Of a stretch of DNA of 64,000 nt, positions 50,159 through 59,289 are shown one piece after another. The translations under genes and the position numbers were made by a program. The stretch lies in contig LUJO01000021.1 in NCBI GenBank assembly GCA_001689405.1, positions 1-64,000 of the forward strand, read 5' to 3'. Positions within the stretch are counted from its first letter, which is position 1; each line of letters starts with the position of its first letter. Below the pieces are notes generated by a model. That model made no database searches. It was not told the DNA's origin and worked only from the letters and a program-made list of their open reading frames with translations. This DNA comes from Candidatus Homeothermus arabinoxylanisolvens (GTDB lineage Bacteria; Bacteroidota; Bacteroidia; Bacteroidales; Muribaculaceae).

Positions 50159-50808
50159 ACCAGAGCGAGTTTTTCCTGTATAAGTTCAAAAAATCTTGTC
50201 AAGTGAGAGCCGTCGACAAACGCATGGTCGACATACACGGAGTAAGGCATGACCATACGGCCGCCATCGCGCTCCACCGCCTTGCCCATTGTGCTCAGAG
50301 GATGAGTGCATGCCTGACCGCCGCCTGCCACGGTGTAGGTAATCGACGTGAAATATAGCTTGGGCACGGCGCTCATATGTATCACCCCGTAGTCATCGTC
50401 AGCCGACATACGCTCTTCCACCCCGTAAGGATTGTCATCGGGCGATATTGACGTTATAATACGTGTGGCCTCGACACAAAACCGGTCAAAATCGGCGATA
50501 TACGGTATTCTGACCGTGACAAACGAACGTCCCGGCACCGCTATCGGTGTTATTATGTCGATATTGTCGTACAGCACCGGACGTCCCTCATGGTCAATCC
50601 GGTAACGCAGTGCTTCGACCTCGTTGGCCGCACAGAGCACGGCGTAAAGATAACGCAGAAAAAACGAGCTGCCGTCGGCCTTGCTGCGACGGTAAGCCCC
50701 GGTACAGTCAATCTCGGTAGTCACGACGTACCATGAACTGACATAACCGCGGAAAAACATGTAGTTGTCGCGACGCTGCCAAGTGTCGATGTCGACGATA
50801 GTTTTCAT
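50155..50808 (-). CDS. chloramphenicol-acetyltransferase-like protein
   Basis: 217 residues, the size of a CAT monomer. The C-terminal HAFVDG motif places His195 and Asp199 at exactly the numbering of the catalytic His and structural Asp of classical CAT enzymes. The N-terminal WQRRDNYMFFRGYVSSWYVV and the TSITYTV segment fit the trimeric CAT fold. The family transfers acetyl from acetyl-CoA. Many chromosomal CAT-like proteins in Bacteroidales do not confer drug resistance, so the physiological acceptor is open. It is co-transcribed with a DUF486 membrane protein. A -7-like TAATTTTG lies at 50829-50836 on the minus strand, 21 bases upstream. Confidence 0.85.
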   Translation of the reverse strand: MKTIVDIDTWQRRDNYMFFRGYVSSWYVVTTEIDCTGAYRRSKADGSSFFLRYLYAVLCAANEVEALRYRIDHEGRPVLYDNIDIITPIAVPGRSFVTVRIPYIADFDRFCVEATRIITSISPDDNPYGVEERMSADDDYGVIHMSAVPKLYFTSITYTVAGGGQACTHPLSTMGKAVERDGGRMVMPYSVYVDHAFVDGSHLTRFFELIQEKLALV

Positions 50809-50976
50809 AATCGATTATTTTTGAGCTGCAAAATTACAAAAAACTTCTGTTTCTAACGTCTCGCAAGCCTTTTCTTATATTCAGGAGCGCGAATGCAACC
50901 CGGCAAATAGTGCGGCGTAGATTTGGGGATGTCGTTTTTTTAACTTAAATTCGCATATATCACCAATTTTCGAGTT

Positions 50977-52098
50977 ATGAAACGATTATCACTGCTCTTG
51001 TCGGGCACATTGGCCGCCTTGACAATGTACGGCGCCGAACCCGACAATTTTTTCAATATATTGACCTCACCCGAGATTACTGACGGCGACGTGACATTCC
51101 GCATCTATGCGCCCCATGCCACAAGCGTGGCGGTAAAGGGACAGTTCATGGAGGGAACGCTGCCTATGGAGAAGAATCCGTCGGGCATATGGTCGCTTAC
51201 GCTGCCGCTGCCCGAGCCCGACATATATCCCTACAATTTCATAATAAACGATGTTGACGTATCGGACCCCGGCAATCCGAATACGTTTCCCAATGAAACG
51301 TTTAAAGCGAGTCTGCTCGAAATTCCGGGCACCGAAACCCTGTATACCGTACGCGAAGTACCCCACGGAAAGGTACATTACGGCACCTATGACTCCGACG
51401 AGCTGGGAGTGACACGCAATATAATAGTATACACACCGGCGGAGTATGACGCAAATCCGATAAAGCAGTATCCCGTGCTCTACCTCATAAGCGGCACAAC
51501 CGACACCGAGGAGACATGGTTTAAAGTAGGACGCGCCAACACCATTCTCGACAACCTCATAGCCACCGGCGAGGCCATACCTATGATAATAGTGATGCCG
51601 TACGGCAACATGGGCGAAACCCCGCAGCCATCGTCGCCCGAGGCCGCGCTGATGTACGAAGCCTTCTCACGCGAGCTTACAGGAAACATAATACCTTATG
51701 TGGAGACATACTATCGTACCCTGACAGGGCCCGAAAACAACGCCATAGCCGGATTCTCGCGCGGAGGCGGCCAAGCCATGTACTGCGCGTTCAAATATCC
51801 CGAACTCTTCGGCTGGCTCGGCTCGTTCAGCGCCTATCTGACCCCGGCCACGCTCGACTTCTTCTTTCCAAACGCCGCCGAGACCGCCGATGCCATGAAA
51901 CTTCTGTGGATGAGTGTCGGTACATCAGACTTCCTGTATCCCGATGTGACACGCAACAAAAATTATTTTGACGAAAAAGGCATAAAAGCCACCTACATAG
52001 AACGACCGAAGCAGTACCACACATGGATGCATGCGCGATACTGCTTGGCTGAATTTCTGAAGTCGCTGTTCATGCAGCCGACCGCGGCGGCAAAATGA
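50977..52098 (+). CDS. secreted CBM48-like / CE1 esterase (esterase D, feruloyl-esterase type)
   Basis: 373 residues with a signal peptide (RLSLLLSGTLAALTMYGA). Residues ~30-115 form an early-set/CBM48-like beta-sandwich (GDVTFRIYAPHATSVAVKGQ, YPYNFIINDVDVSDPGNPN). The alpha/beta-hydrolase domain follows, with YPVLYLISGTTDTEETWF, the nucleophile serine in IAGFSRGGGQAMYCA and the final histidine in the QYHTWMHARYCL stretch. This arrangement is common for xylan acetyl- or feruloyl-esterases (CE1) secreted by gut Bacteroidales. It acts on ester groups of plant oligosaccharides in the periplasm. The gene is convergent with GH30, 14 bases apart. Confidence 0.85.
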   Translation: MKRLSLLLSGTLAALTMYGAEPDNFFNILTSPEITDGDVTFRIYAPHATSVAVKGQFMEGTLPMEKNPSGIWSLTLPLPEPDIYPYNFIINDVDVSDPGNPNTFPNETFKASLLEIPGTETLYTVREVPHGKVHYGTYDSDELGVTRNIIVYTPAEYDANPIKQYPVLYLISGTTDTEETWFKVGRANTILDNLIATGEAIPMIIVMPYGNMGETPQPSSPEAALMYEAFSRELTGNIIPYVETYYRTLTGPENNAIAGFSRGGGQAMYCAFKYPELFGWLGSFSAYLTPATLDFFFPNAAETADAMKLLWMSVGTSDFLYPDVTRNKNYFDEKGIKATYIERPKQYHTWMHARYCLAEFLKSLFMQPTAAAK

Positions 52099-52112
52099 CC
52101 TCGCACCGACTG

Positions 52113-53630
52113 CTACTTCACGACAAACGTATTGAACGAATGGGCCGGTAGCTCCACATCTATATAAGAACGGCCAGCCTTCGCAGTGAATTTACGTGCC
52201 TCATCATTGAAGTTACCGGCCACTACCACATAACTTCCGTCGGGCGTCACATAAGCTACGGCAAGCATGTTGTCGCCGGCGCTACGTGGAGCATACGCCG
52301 CCATGCGGCTGCCCGGAGCTATAAAGTGCGAGAAGTGCTTTACAGCGTAGTACTCGGGCGTATAACGGTAGGTGCGGTCAGCAGGATTAACCTCGATAAG
52401 GGCATTCTGCTTCCATCCCCACGGGCTCATGCCCTCTGCCGGCAACAAGAAGTTCCAGTTATACCATTCGTCCACGCCGTTGCCCACATTGTCGCCGATA
52501 AGGAAAAACGTGTGTTCACCGGCTTTCCAGTCCATCGACCCGTTGCCGCACTCGCTTTCCGAGCATATGTAACTGAACCCCGGATACTGCTTGCGTATAG
52601 CCGGCAGTATCTCACGCCCCTCCCACTGAAAGGCCACTCCGTCTATACAGTCGCGCAATGCGCTGTCAGACAATATCTTCTCCACATGGTCCTGACGGTT
52701 GGTATTGAACGTACCCAGATAGAGCTTCACATCGGGATGACGGGCTTTGAGCGTAGGAGCAAGATAGTCGCGGTTGAATCGTATGGTGCCTTCGGCTGTC
52801 CATGCACATCCGGGATAGGGGGTATAGCTGTAAGCCTCGTTCTGGTATATTATCATGTCGATGGGCACTCCCTGCTCACGGTAGGCATCGATAAACTTGC
52901 AGAAGTAATTGGCGTACGCCTGCAGATACCGCGGATCCTGAATAAAATAATCTTGCGTGGCAAGTCGGTAGGGAAACTTGCCTTTGCGTTCGCCGAGAAA
53001 CTTCATCTCGTCCTCATCGATGCCGTCGGCAGTACCATACAACAGATAATCCACCCGGCTGTCAGCGTCATTGAACCGGCTGCTCACCACAGGATAGTCG
53101 CCGTTTATTTTCATCCAGCTCGGCGGACTCCACGGCGAGGCCCAGAACGTAAGTCCGGGATTATACTTCTGAGCGGCGCGGATAAGCGGTATTATGCCTG
53201 TCTTATCGCGGTCGATGTTAAAGTAACGGAGCTCGAGATCGCCCTGCACCTCATCGCAACTGTACCATGAGCGACCGTAATCGTTGCAGTTCATCGACAC
53301 ACGCCCGCGGGTAAAGCGCAGATCGCCCGAAGGGTCAAAGAGGTTTTTCATAATCTCGTCCTGCTCGTCACGGGTCAGCATCAAAAATGTGTCCCAGTCA
53401 AGCTCGTTGAAGGTCGTGCCCCAAGCCTTGAAGGGCACTCCGTCGGAGTTGGCATCGACGGTCAGCGCCGGTGTTGCTGCGACTTTGTTTTTTAATTTGA
53501 CAGTCGTCTCCTTCCACGGAGCGTCGTCGGTGGTCGAGAACCACCTGACCTTCTGCGCCCCGGCGTCCTGACTCATTGCAAATACAACGGCGGCAGCGGC
53601 AAGCGTCATCTGTAGTTTCATAACAGGCAT
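52113..53630 (-). CDS. GH30 family glycosidase, secreted
   Basis: 505 residues; the start at 53630 or the ATG at 53621 are both possible before the signal peptide (LAAAAVVFAMSQDAGAQ). The GH30 barrel plus side sandwich is marked by WGTTFNELDWDTFLML, LTFWASPWSPPSWMK, acid/base IYQNEAYS (near 263) and the nucleophile region ICSESECGNG (near 358). Family activities include beta-glucosidase, beta-1,6-glucanase, beta-1,6-galactanase and xylanase. The exact one cannot be fixed; the well-kept WSPPSWMK motif places it nearer the glucosylceramidase-like and beta-1,6-glycanase branches than the xylanase branch. Confidence 0.9.
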   Translation of the reverse strand: MPVMKLQMTLAAAAVVFAMSQDAGAQKVRWFSTTDDAPWKETTVKLKNKVAATPALTVDANSDGVPFKAWGTTFNELDWDTFLMLTRDEQDEIMKNLFDPSGDLRFTRGRVSMNCNDYGRSWYSCDEVQGDLELRYFNIDRDKTGIIPLIRAAQKYNPGLTFWASPWSPPSWMKINGDYPVVSSRFNDADSRVDYLLYGTADGIDEDEMKFLGERKGKFPYRLATQDYFIQDPRYLQAYANYFCKFIDAYREQGVPIDMIIYQNEAYSYTPYPGCAWTAEGTIRFNRDYLAPTLKARHPDVKLYLGTFNTNRQDHVEKILSDSALRDCIDGVAFQWEGREILPAIRKQYPGFSYICSESECGNGSMDWKAGEHTFFLIGDNVGNGVDEWYNWNFLLPAEGMSPWGWKQNALIEVNPADRTYRYTPEYYAVKHFSHFIAPGSRMAAYAPRSAGDNMLAVAYVTPDGSYVVVAGNFNDEARKFTAKAGRSYIDVELPAHSFNTFVVK

Positions 53631-53739
53631 TTTTTAGGGTTATATGAAATGATTGATTACTATATATACGTAAAAAAGGGGTCTGCCACTCACTCGCGAC
53701 ATTCCCCTTCTTCTATTTTTACAACTAAAACGCTATATC

Positions 53740-55089
53740 TTAGTCATTCAACTTGGCTTGGATGGCCTTGGTGGCCTCTTCATAGCCGGGCTTTTCAAGA
53801 AGAGCAAACATGTTGCGCTTGTAAGCCTCGACACCGGGCTGGTTGAAGGGGTTCACATCAAGTATGTAGCCCGAGATACCGCATGCCAGTTCAAAGAAGT
53901 ATATGAGCTGTCCGAGATACTCCTCGCTGAGTTCGGGAACAGTGATGCGGATATTGGGCACACCGCCGTCCACATGTGCTATGCGGGTACCGAGTTCCGC
54001 CATTTTGTTCACTTCGTCAACTCTCTTGCCTGCTATGTAGTTGAGGCCGTCGAGATTGGCGTCATCGGCAGGTATCACGGTCTTGTGCGAGGGAGCCTCG
54101 ACAGATATCACTGTCTCGAATATGGTACGCTCGCCATCCTGAATCCACTGACCCATAGAGTGAAGGTCGGTAGAGAAATCGACAGCTGCAGGGAAAATGC
54201 CCTTATGGTCCTTACCCTCGCTTTCGCCGTAAAGCTGCTTCCACCATTCACCGAAGTAGTGGAGCTTGGGGTTGTAATTGACAAGAATCTCAATCTTCTT
54301 GCCTGCACGGTACAACATATTGCGTGTAGCGGCATAAAGCTCGCATATGTTGCTGTCAGACGGTTTAACACACTCTTCCTGCATGGCGAGAGCGCCCTTG
54401 ACAAGCTTCTTCACGTCATATCCGGCTACGGCGATGGGAAGAAGTCCTACCGGAGTAAGCACGGAGAAGCGTCCGCCCACATTGTCATCGATCACAAATG
54501 TCTTGTAGCCCTCTTCGGTAGCGAGCTGACGCAGAGCGCCACGCTTAGCGTCGGTTATGGCTACTATGCGCTTGCATGCCTCGGCCTTGCCCACCTGCTT
54601 CTCAAGCTGCTCCTTAAGCAGACGGAAAGCTATAGCCGGCTCGGTTGTTGTACCCGACTTCGATATGACTATGATGCCGAAACGCTTGTCGGCAAGGAAC
54701 GACTGAAGTTCGTTAAGATAATCCTCACCTATATTCTGACCGGCAAAAAGCACTTTGGGACTGCCGGGAACAGCCGGAGCATAAGCGTCAAAGGAATTGC
54801 TCAATGCCTCTATCACGGCTTTGGCGCCGAGGTAAGAGCCTCCGATACCGACCGATACAACATAATCGCACGAATTGCGCAGGTCATTGGCCACTGCTAT
54901 GATTTCGTCAAGATGATGCATGGGTGTACGCGAGGGGAGATCGAGCCATCCGAGAAAATCGTTGCCTTCGCCGGTACCATCGCTAAGTTTTTTAAGAGCG
55001 TCAGCGGCGACGGAACTCTCGAGGGCATGAATATCTTTTTCCGATACAGTCGAGAGCACTGAATTGATGTTTACTTGAATCTTTTTCAT
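53740..55089 (-). CDS. pgi: glucose-6-phosphate isomerase
   Basis: 449 residues, the length of the shorter bacterial type. Visible signatures are VGIGGSYLGAKAVIEALSNS, ISKSGTTTEPAIAFRLL (phosphate-binding serines and threonines), DDNVGGRFSVLTPVGLLP and, near the C-terminus, the catalytic LACGISGYILDVNPFNQPGV with its lysine shortly after (EAYKRNMF). It interconverts glucose-6-phosphate and fructose-6-phosphate in the cytoplasm. It follows gpsA and lysS on the same strand with a 53-base gap, suggesting a housekeeping operon. Confidence 0.97.
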   Translation of the reverse strand: MKKIQVNINSVLSTVSEKDIHALESSVAADALKKLSDGTGEGNDFLGWLDLPSRTPMHHLDEIIAVANDLRNSCDYVVSVGIGGSYLGAKAVIEALSNSFDAYAPAVPGSPKVLFAGQNIGEDYLNELQSFLADKRFGIIVISKSGTTTEPAIAFRLLKEQLEKQVGKAEACKRIVAITDAKRGALRQLATEEGYKTFVIDDNVGGRFSVLTPVGLLPIAVAGYDVKKLVKGALAMQEECVKPSDSNICELYAATRNMLYRAGKKIEILVNYNPKLHYFGEWWKQLYGESEGKDHKGIFPAAVDFSTDLHSMGQWIQDGERTIFETVISVEAPSHKTVIPADDANLDGLNYIAGKRVDEVNKMAELGTRIAHVDGGVPNIRITVPELSEEYLGQLIYFFELACGISGYILDVNPFNQPGVEAYKRNMFALLEKPGYEEATKAIQAKLND

Positions 55090-55142
55090 AATAGGAAGTA
55101 TTGATTCGACAAAAATATTTGGTTATCAGTTTATAACAATTA

Positions 55143-56147
55143 TCACGAGAAACTGTTGGCCATGCGGTCTATGGCTATCTCGACAGGGAGGTCACGGTAA
55201 AGTATGTCATACATGTTGTCAAGTATAGGCATATCCACCCGATACCTGTCGTTGATCTCCTTTATACATTTGGTACCGTAGTATCCCTCGGCCACCATCT
55301 CCATCTCCATCATGGCCCGCTTGACCGCACTTCCCCGCCCTATCATGGAGCCAAAGTTGTGGTTGCGCGAAAAACGTGAATATGCCGTCACAAGAAGGTC
55401 GCCGAGATAAACCGACTCGTCGATGTCGCGGCGGTCGGGCACCACACTGTCCACAAACCTGCGCATCTCCCTGACTGCATTGGATATGAGTATGGCTTGG
55501 AAATTATCACCGGCCTTGAACCCGTGCACCATACCCGAAGCTATGGCATACACGTTCTTCAATACTCCGGCATACTCGATGCCCCTGACGTCGGTCGACA
55601 CAAAAGTCTTCATGGCCTTGCCGTTGAGCAGTGACGTAAAGGCGATTGCCCGGTCTATGTCGCTGCAGGCCACCGTAAGATAACTGAGACGTCCGAGGGC
55701 CACTTCTTCAGCATGGCACGGCCCGGATATGACGGTCACGCGCCGCGGATCAATGCCGTAACGCGACTCCATATAGTCACTTATCAACTCATTCTCGTCG
55801 GGCACGATGCCTTTGGTGGCTATGACTATGTCCTTGTCGGATATGTCGACAGTTAGCTTGGCAAGGTGGGCCTTGAAGTAAGGCGAGGGCATGGCCATCA
55901 ACAATGTGTCGGCCGCCCGGCATGCTTCATTTATGTCGCTGTAAAAATGTATGCGTTCGATAGGGAACTCAATGTCGGAAAGATAGGCGGGATTGCGTCC
56001 GCGACGCTTGAACGCCTCGATACGGTCGTCACGGCGCATGTACCATATTATTTCCCTACAGTTTTCGAGAAGTAATTTGGCCAGAGCCGTCGCCCATGAG
56101 CCTCCGCCCATGACGGCTATTCTTCTGTCGGTACCGGACATTTTCAT
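55143..56147 (-). CDS. gpsA: NAD(P)+-dependent glycerol-3-phosphate dehydrogenase
   Basis: The frame is open from 56168, but the ATG at 56147 makes an ATGA overlap with the lysS stop (56144-56146), which is the likely start; the protein is then 334 residues. The Rossmann motif AVMGGGSWATALAKLLL opens the protein. VIATKGIV, VISGPCHAEEVALGRLS and the catalytic-lysine segment GVLKNVYAIASGMVHGF follow. It reduces dihydroxyacetone phosphate to glycerol-3-phosphate, the backbone for the phospholipids made by psd and pssA elsewhere in the window. Length and motifs are normal. Confidence 0.96.
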   Translation of the reverse strand: MKMSGTDRRIAVMGGGSWATALAKLLLENCREIIWYMRRDDRIEAFKRRGRNPAYLSDIEFPIERIHFYSDINEACRAADTLLMAMPSPYFKAHLAKLTVDISDKDIVIATKGIVPDENELISDYMESRYGIDPRRVTVISGPCHAEEVALGRLSYLTVACSDIDRAIAFTSLLNGKAMKTFVSTDVRGIEYAGVLKNVYAIASGMVHGFKAGDNFQAILISNAVREMRRFVDSVVPDRRDIDESVYLGDLLVTAYSRFSRNHNFGSMIGRGSAVKRAMMEMEMVAEGYYGTKCIKEINDRYRVDMPILDNMYDILYRDLPVEIAIDRMANSFS

Positions 56148-57874
56148 TGCTCTGCCGCAGATATCCAAGCCTTTATCTCATCCTGACCGGGATTCTTAAG
56201 CTCCAGTTTGAACTTCTTGTTTATACCGCAAAGATCTTGGAAAAGCTTTCCGGGATTAACGCCGACAAGCTGAGCCACGGTAAGTATACCGGCCTTCTGC
56301 AGCGGCGCTACCCACTCTTCCGGTATGCCGAGTGCTGTATATGCTTCAACCTTGTCGCGAACCTGAGTCTTTTCAGGACGCATCTGCGGGAAGAGAAGAA
56401 CCTCCTGAATGGTGGTCTGACCGGTCATAAGCATTACCAGACGGTCCATGCCGATACCCATGCCCGATGTCGGAGGCATACCGTACTCAAGCGCTCTTAT
56501 AAAGTCCTTGTCAATTATCATGGCTTCGTCATCGCCCTTTTCGGCCAGACGCATCTGCTCTACGAAACGCTCGTACTGGTCTATCGGGTCATTCAGCTCC
56601 GAATAGGCGTTGGCAAGTTCCTTGCCGTTTACCATAAGCTCGAAACGCTCGGTAAGCTCGGGATTATTGCGGTGACGCTTTGTCAGAGGCGACATCTCTA
56701 TCGGATAGTCTATGATAAATGTAGGCTGTATGTATGTACCCTCGCACTTCTCGCCGAATATCTCGTCGATGAGTTTGCCTTTGCCCATTGTATCGTCAAC
56801 CTCTATGCCGAGTTTTGAAGCGGTGTCACGCAACTGCTCTTCATTCATGCCGGTAATGTCGATGCCGGTATGCTCCTTTATGGCGTCGATCATAGTTATA
56901 CGCTTGAACGGAGCCTTAAAGCTTATTACATTGTCGCCGACTTTCACTTCGGTCGTGCCGTTTACGTCAATGCATATCTTCTCAAGCATGCGCTCGGTGA
57001 AGTCCATCATCCAGTTGTAATCCTTGTAGGCGACATAAATCTCCATACAGGTAAACTCGGGATTATGGGTGCGGTCCATACCCTCGTTGCGGAAATTCTT
57101 CGAAAATTCGTAAACACCCTCGAAGCCTCCCACTATAAGACGCTTCAGATAAAGCTCGTCGGCTATACGCAGGTACAGAGGTATGTCAAGCGCATTGTGG
57201 TGCGTTATAAACGGACGCGCGGCAGCTCCACCGGGTATCGACTGGAGTATCGGGGTCTCGACCTCCATATAGCCGTGCGAGTTGAAGTAGTCGCGCATCG
57301 AGTTAAACACCTTTGTACGCTTGATGAATATATCCTTGACCTGTTCGTTGACAACGAGGTCGACATAACGGCGACGGTAACGTAGCTCGGGATCGTCAAA
57401 AGCATCGTATGTCACACCGTCCTTAACCTTAACTATAGGCAGCGGACGCAGCGACTTGCTCAACACCGTAAGCTCACGTGCGTGTACGGTAATCTCGCCC
57501 ATCTGCGTACGGAACACAAAGCCCTTTATACCAATAAAATCGCCTATGTCGAGGAGCTTCTTGAACACTACGTTGTACAGGTCCTTGTCATCGCCGGGAC
57601 AAAGGTCGTCACGGCTTATGTAAACTTGAATACGGCCTTTGGCGTCCTGAAGCTCGATAAAAGAGGCCTTGCCCATAATACGGCGGCTCATTATGCGACC
57701 GGCTATGCACACATCGCGTTGAGGAGCATCGTCGACAAACGTTGATTTTATCTCGTCGGTATAAGCGTCGACCGGATATAGGGCTGCGGGATAAGGATCA
57801 ATACCGAGGCGGCGCATTTCGTCAAGACTTCCGCGACGCACTATTTCTTGTTCGCTCAATTCAAGTATATTCAT
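56144..57874 (-). CDS. lysS: lysyl-tRNA synthetase, class II, with C-terminal extension
   Basis: The ATG at 57874 (MNILELSEQEIVRRG) is preferred over the frame start at 57904 and gives 576 residues. The N-terminal OB anticodon-binding domain (ICIAGR-like VCIAGRIMSRRIMGKASFIE) is followed by the class II catalytic core: motif 1 around YMEVETPILQSIPGGAAARP, motif 2 FRNEGMDRTHNPEFTCMEIY and motif 3 GMGIGMDRLVMLMTGQTTIQ. Escherichia coli LysS is about 505 residues; the extra ~70 residues after LFPQMRPE form a helical, alpha-CTD-like unit (PLQKAGILTVAQLVGVNPGK). That extension appears common in Bacteroidetes. A -7 box lies at 57902-57909. Confidence 0.97.
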   Translation of the reverse strand: MNILELSEQEIVRRGSLDEMRRLGIDPYPAALYPVDAYTDEIKSTFVDDAPQRDVCIAGRIMSRRIMGKASFIELQDAKGRIQVYISRDDLCPGDDKDLYNVVFKKLLDIGDFIGIKGFVFRTQMGEITVHARELTVLSKSLRPLPIVKVKDGVTYDAFDDPELRYRRRYVDLVVNEQVKDIFIKRTKVFNSMRDYFNSHGYMEVETPILQSIPGGAAARPFITHHNALDIPLYLRIADELYLKRLIVGGFEGVYEFSKNFRNEGMDRTHNPEFTCMEIYVAYKDYNWMMDFTERMLEKICIDVNGTTEVKVGDNVISFKAPFKRITMIDAIKEHTGIDITGMNEEQLRDTASKLGIEVDDTMGKGKLIDEIFGEKCEGTYIQPTFIIDYPIEMSPLTKRHRNNPELTERFELMVNGKELANAYSELNDPIDQYERFVEQMRLAEKGDDEAMIIDKDFIRALEYGMPPTSGMGIGMDRLVMLMTGQTTIQEVLLFPQMRPEKTQVRDKVEAYTALGIPEEWVAPLQKAGILTVAQLVGVNPGKLFQDLCGINKKFKLELKNPGQDEIKAWISAAEQ

Positions 57875-57901
57875 AATTATCTTCTGTTTATCAATTATCT
57901 G

Positions 57902-57909
57902 CAAAATTA
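57902..57909 (-). promoter_or_regulatory. -7 box for lysS-gpsA
   Basis: The minus strand reads TAATTTTG followed by GCAG, 27 bases before the chosen lysS start. No TTTG is found at the -33 spacing. The same TTAATTTTGCAG sequence recurs at the GH3 and TPR gene promoters. Confidence 0.5.
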
Positions 57910-57993
57910 ATCAATTCATGCCATTTATCCATCATACTGACATTAAAATCACACTTTCGCACCGTCTTATACAAATATATATATTCAAAAAAT

Positions 57994-58024
57994 TTTGAGG
58001 TATGGGGAAATTGGGTTAATTTTG
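57994..58024 (+). promoter_or_regulatory. promoter of the TPR protein gene
   Basis: TTTG (57994-57997), a 19-base spacer and TAATTTTG (58017-58024) give a full match to the Bacteroidetes consensus. The box lies 59 bases before the ATG at 58084. Confidence 0.82.
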
Positions 58025-58083
58025 CAGCCGATAATGACCAAATGTCAGGTTTAAATTGTTATAAAAGAAAAATTAATTATACA

Positions 58084-58770
58084 ATGGCTGAAAAAGACCA
58101 AAACAACCAACCCATCGCTCTCGAAGAGGTTGAAAAAGACAACAAAGAGTTAAAAGAAAAAGTGACCCTCGGTCAGAAATATCTGGTATGGCTCATGATT
58201 GCGATATCCGCAATCGCCATCATCGTGATAATCTACATTTTCGCAGTACGCAATCCCGGCATTAAGTCGGCTAACGAAGCCGTATCGCAGGCCGACGTGA
58301 CACTTGCTCAAGGCAACGACTCGCTTGCCCTGACACAGTACCAGACCGTAGCCGACAAATACGGATATGACGCAGGCAACCGCGCCACTCTCATGGCAGC
58401 CACCATCAACTACAAGAACGGCAACTATGAGGCCGCCCTTAATGACCTGAAAGGCTATGACCCCAAAGAAAGCATCGTAGGTGCCGCCGCCAAGTCACTT
58501 GAAGGCGACTGCTACGTAAATCTCAAGAAATACAACGAGGCCCTGTCATCCTATGACAAAGCCATAAAGGAGAGTGACGACAATGCTCTTTACACTCCGC
58601 TCTTCATGCTCAAGAAAGCCACCGTACTCCGCGAGCTCAAGGACTATGCAGGTGAGCTTAAGGTGCTGAAGACCATCAAAAACGATTATCCCGAGTATAC
58701 CGCCCAATACCGCGTGGACATAGACAAGTACATAGCCCGCGCAGAATATCAGGCCGGTGAAGGCAAGTAA
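58084..58770 (+). CDS. membrane-anchored tetratricopeptide-repeat protein
   Basis: The frame opens at 58042, but the ATG at 58084 (MAEKDQNNQP) gives 228 residues without a non-native prefix. Residues ~1-33 are acidic and cytoplasmic, 34-54 a membrane helix (YLVWLMIAISAIAIIVIIYIF), and the rest periplasmic. The soluble part has TPR-like helix pairs: SQADVTLAQGNDSLALTQYQ, AATINYKNGNYEAALNDLKG and SLEGDCYVNLKKYNEALSSY. The plan resembles YfgM/BamD-style ancillary TPR proteins that help envelope assembly or secretion. Its partner is unknown. A strong promoter and terminator make it a single-gene unit. Confidence 0.85.
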   Translation: MAEKDQNNQPIALEEVEKDNKELKEKVTLGQKYLVWLMIAISAIAIIVIIYIFAVRNPGIKSANEAVSQADVTLAQGNDSLALTQYQTVADKYGYDAGNRATLMAATINYKNGNYEAALNDLKGYDPKESIVGAAAKSLEGDCYVNLKKYNEALSSYDKAIKESDDNALYTPLFMLKKATVLRELKDYAGELKVLKTIKNDYPEYTAQYRVDIDKYIARAEYQAGEGK

Positions 58771-58794
58771 TTGCGCAGCCCGATACGAAGATAA

Positions 58795-58832
58795 AATTAA
58801 GCCGCTTGACTTTTGGGTCAAGCGGCTTAATT
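58795..58832 (+). terminator. intrinsic terminator of the TPR gene
   Basis: AATTAAGCCGCTTGAC (58795-58810) and its exact complement (58817-58832) form a 16-base-pair stem with a 6-base loop, TTTTGG. The flanks are AT-rich on both sides. It lies 24 bases after the stop codon. Confidence 0.85.
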
Positions 58833-58833
58833 A

Positions 58834-58857
58834 TTATAGATCAACGTTGATCTATAA
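58834..58857. repeat. 24-nt perfect palindrome next to the terminator
   Basis: TTATAGATCAAC is followed at once by its exact reverse complement, GTTGATCTATAA, with no spacer. It begins one base after the terminator stem. It is too AT-rich and loopless for a typical terminator and looks more like an operator for a dimeric protein; no gene with a start nearby is apparent. Confidence 0.7.
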
Positions 58858-59289
58858 AAATGAAAGTGCGCTACTTCACAGCAGCACACTCCCTCATAAC
58901 CAAAATTCAAGTATATATTTCTTGTCGTCTAACAATCTGTTGTCTAAAAAGCCAACAATCGTTATCTGACCCGGGAACCGCAGTCGATACAGAAGGTAGA
59001 TGTAGAATGAAAAAGAGAGCTGACTGTGTTTTCCCAAGTCTGTGACTTTCATCAAGCCGATGCAAAGTTACCGCTTACTATTGAATTGACACACACAGCC
59101 GTACAAAATAAATCTAAAAAGCCGACCGCTCATGAACAATGCATGTAAGTCATTTGTTGTCAACGCATTTCATGGCATTTTGCTCAAAACATACGCATAA
59201 ACCGCCACCATGATTAAACACACTTTTAGTTAAACGCCCTGTTTTACAATTTATTAACAACATAACGGTTCTTCCGCACCATAATAAAA
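58858..59289. other. non-coding stretch of about 430 bases, no confident gene
   Basis: No convincing coding sequence was found. A 61-codon plus-strand frame at 58860-59045 is rich in Cys and basic residues and looks random. The minus strand has one -7-like box, TAACTTTG (complement of 59063-59070), without a clear -33 element. It would drive transcription towards the 24-nt palindrome, so a small RNA is conceivable. GTGCGCT and GCAGCAC-type half-stems near 58868-58890 could pair weakly. Confidence 0.4.

Noticed and set aside
53676..53709. possible terminator AAGGGG/CCCCTT after pgi
   Set aside because: Only six base pairs across a 22-base loop; a T run follows on the minus strand but the stem is too weak to claim.
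58860..59045. 61-codon plus-strand frame in the non-coding island
   Set aside because: No start signal or family resemblance and random-looking composition; kept as non-coding.
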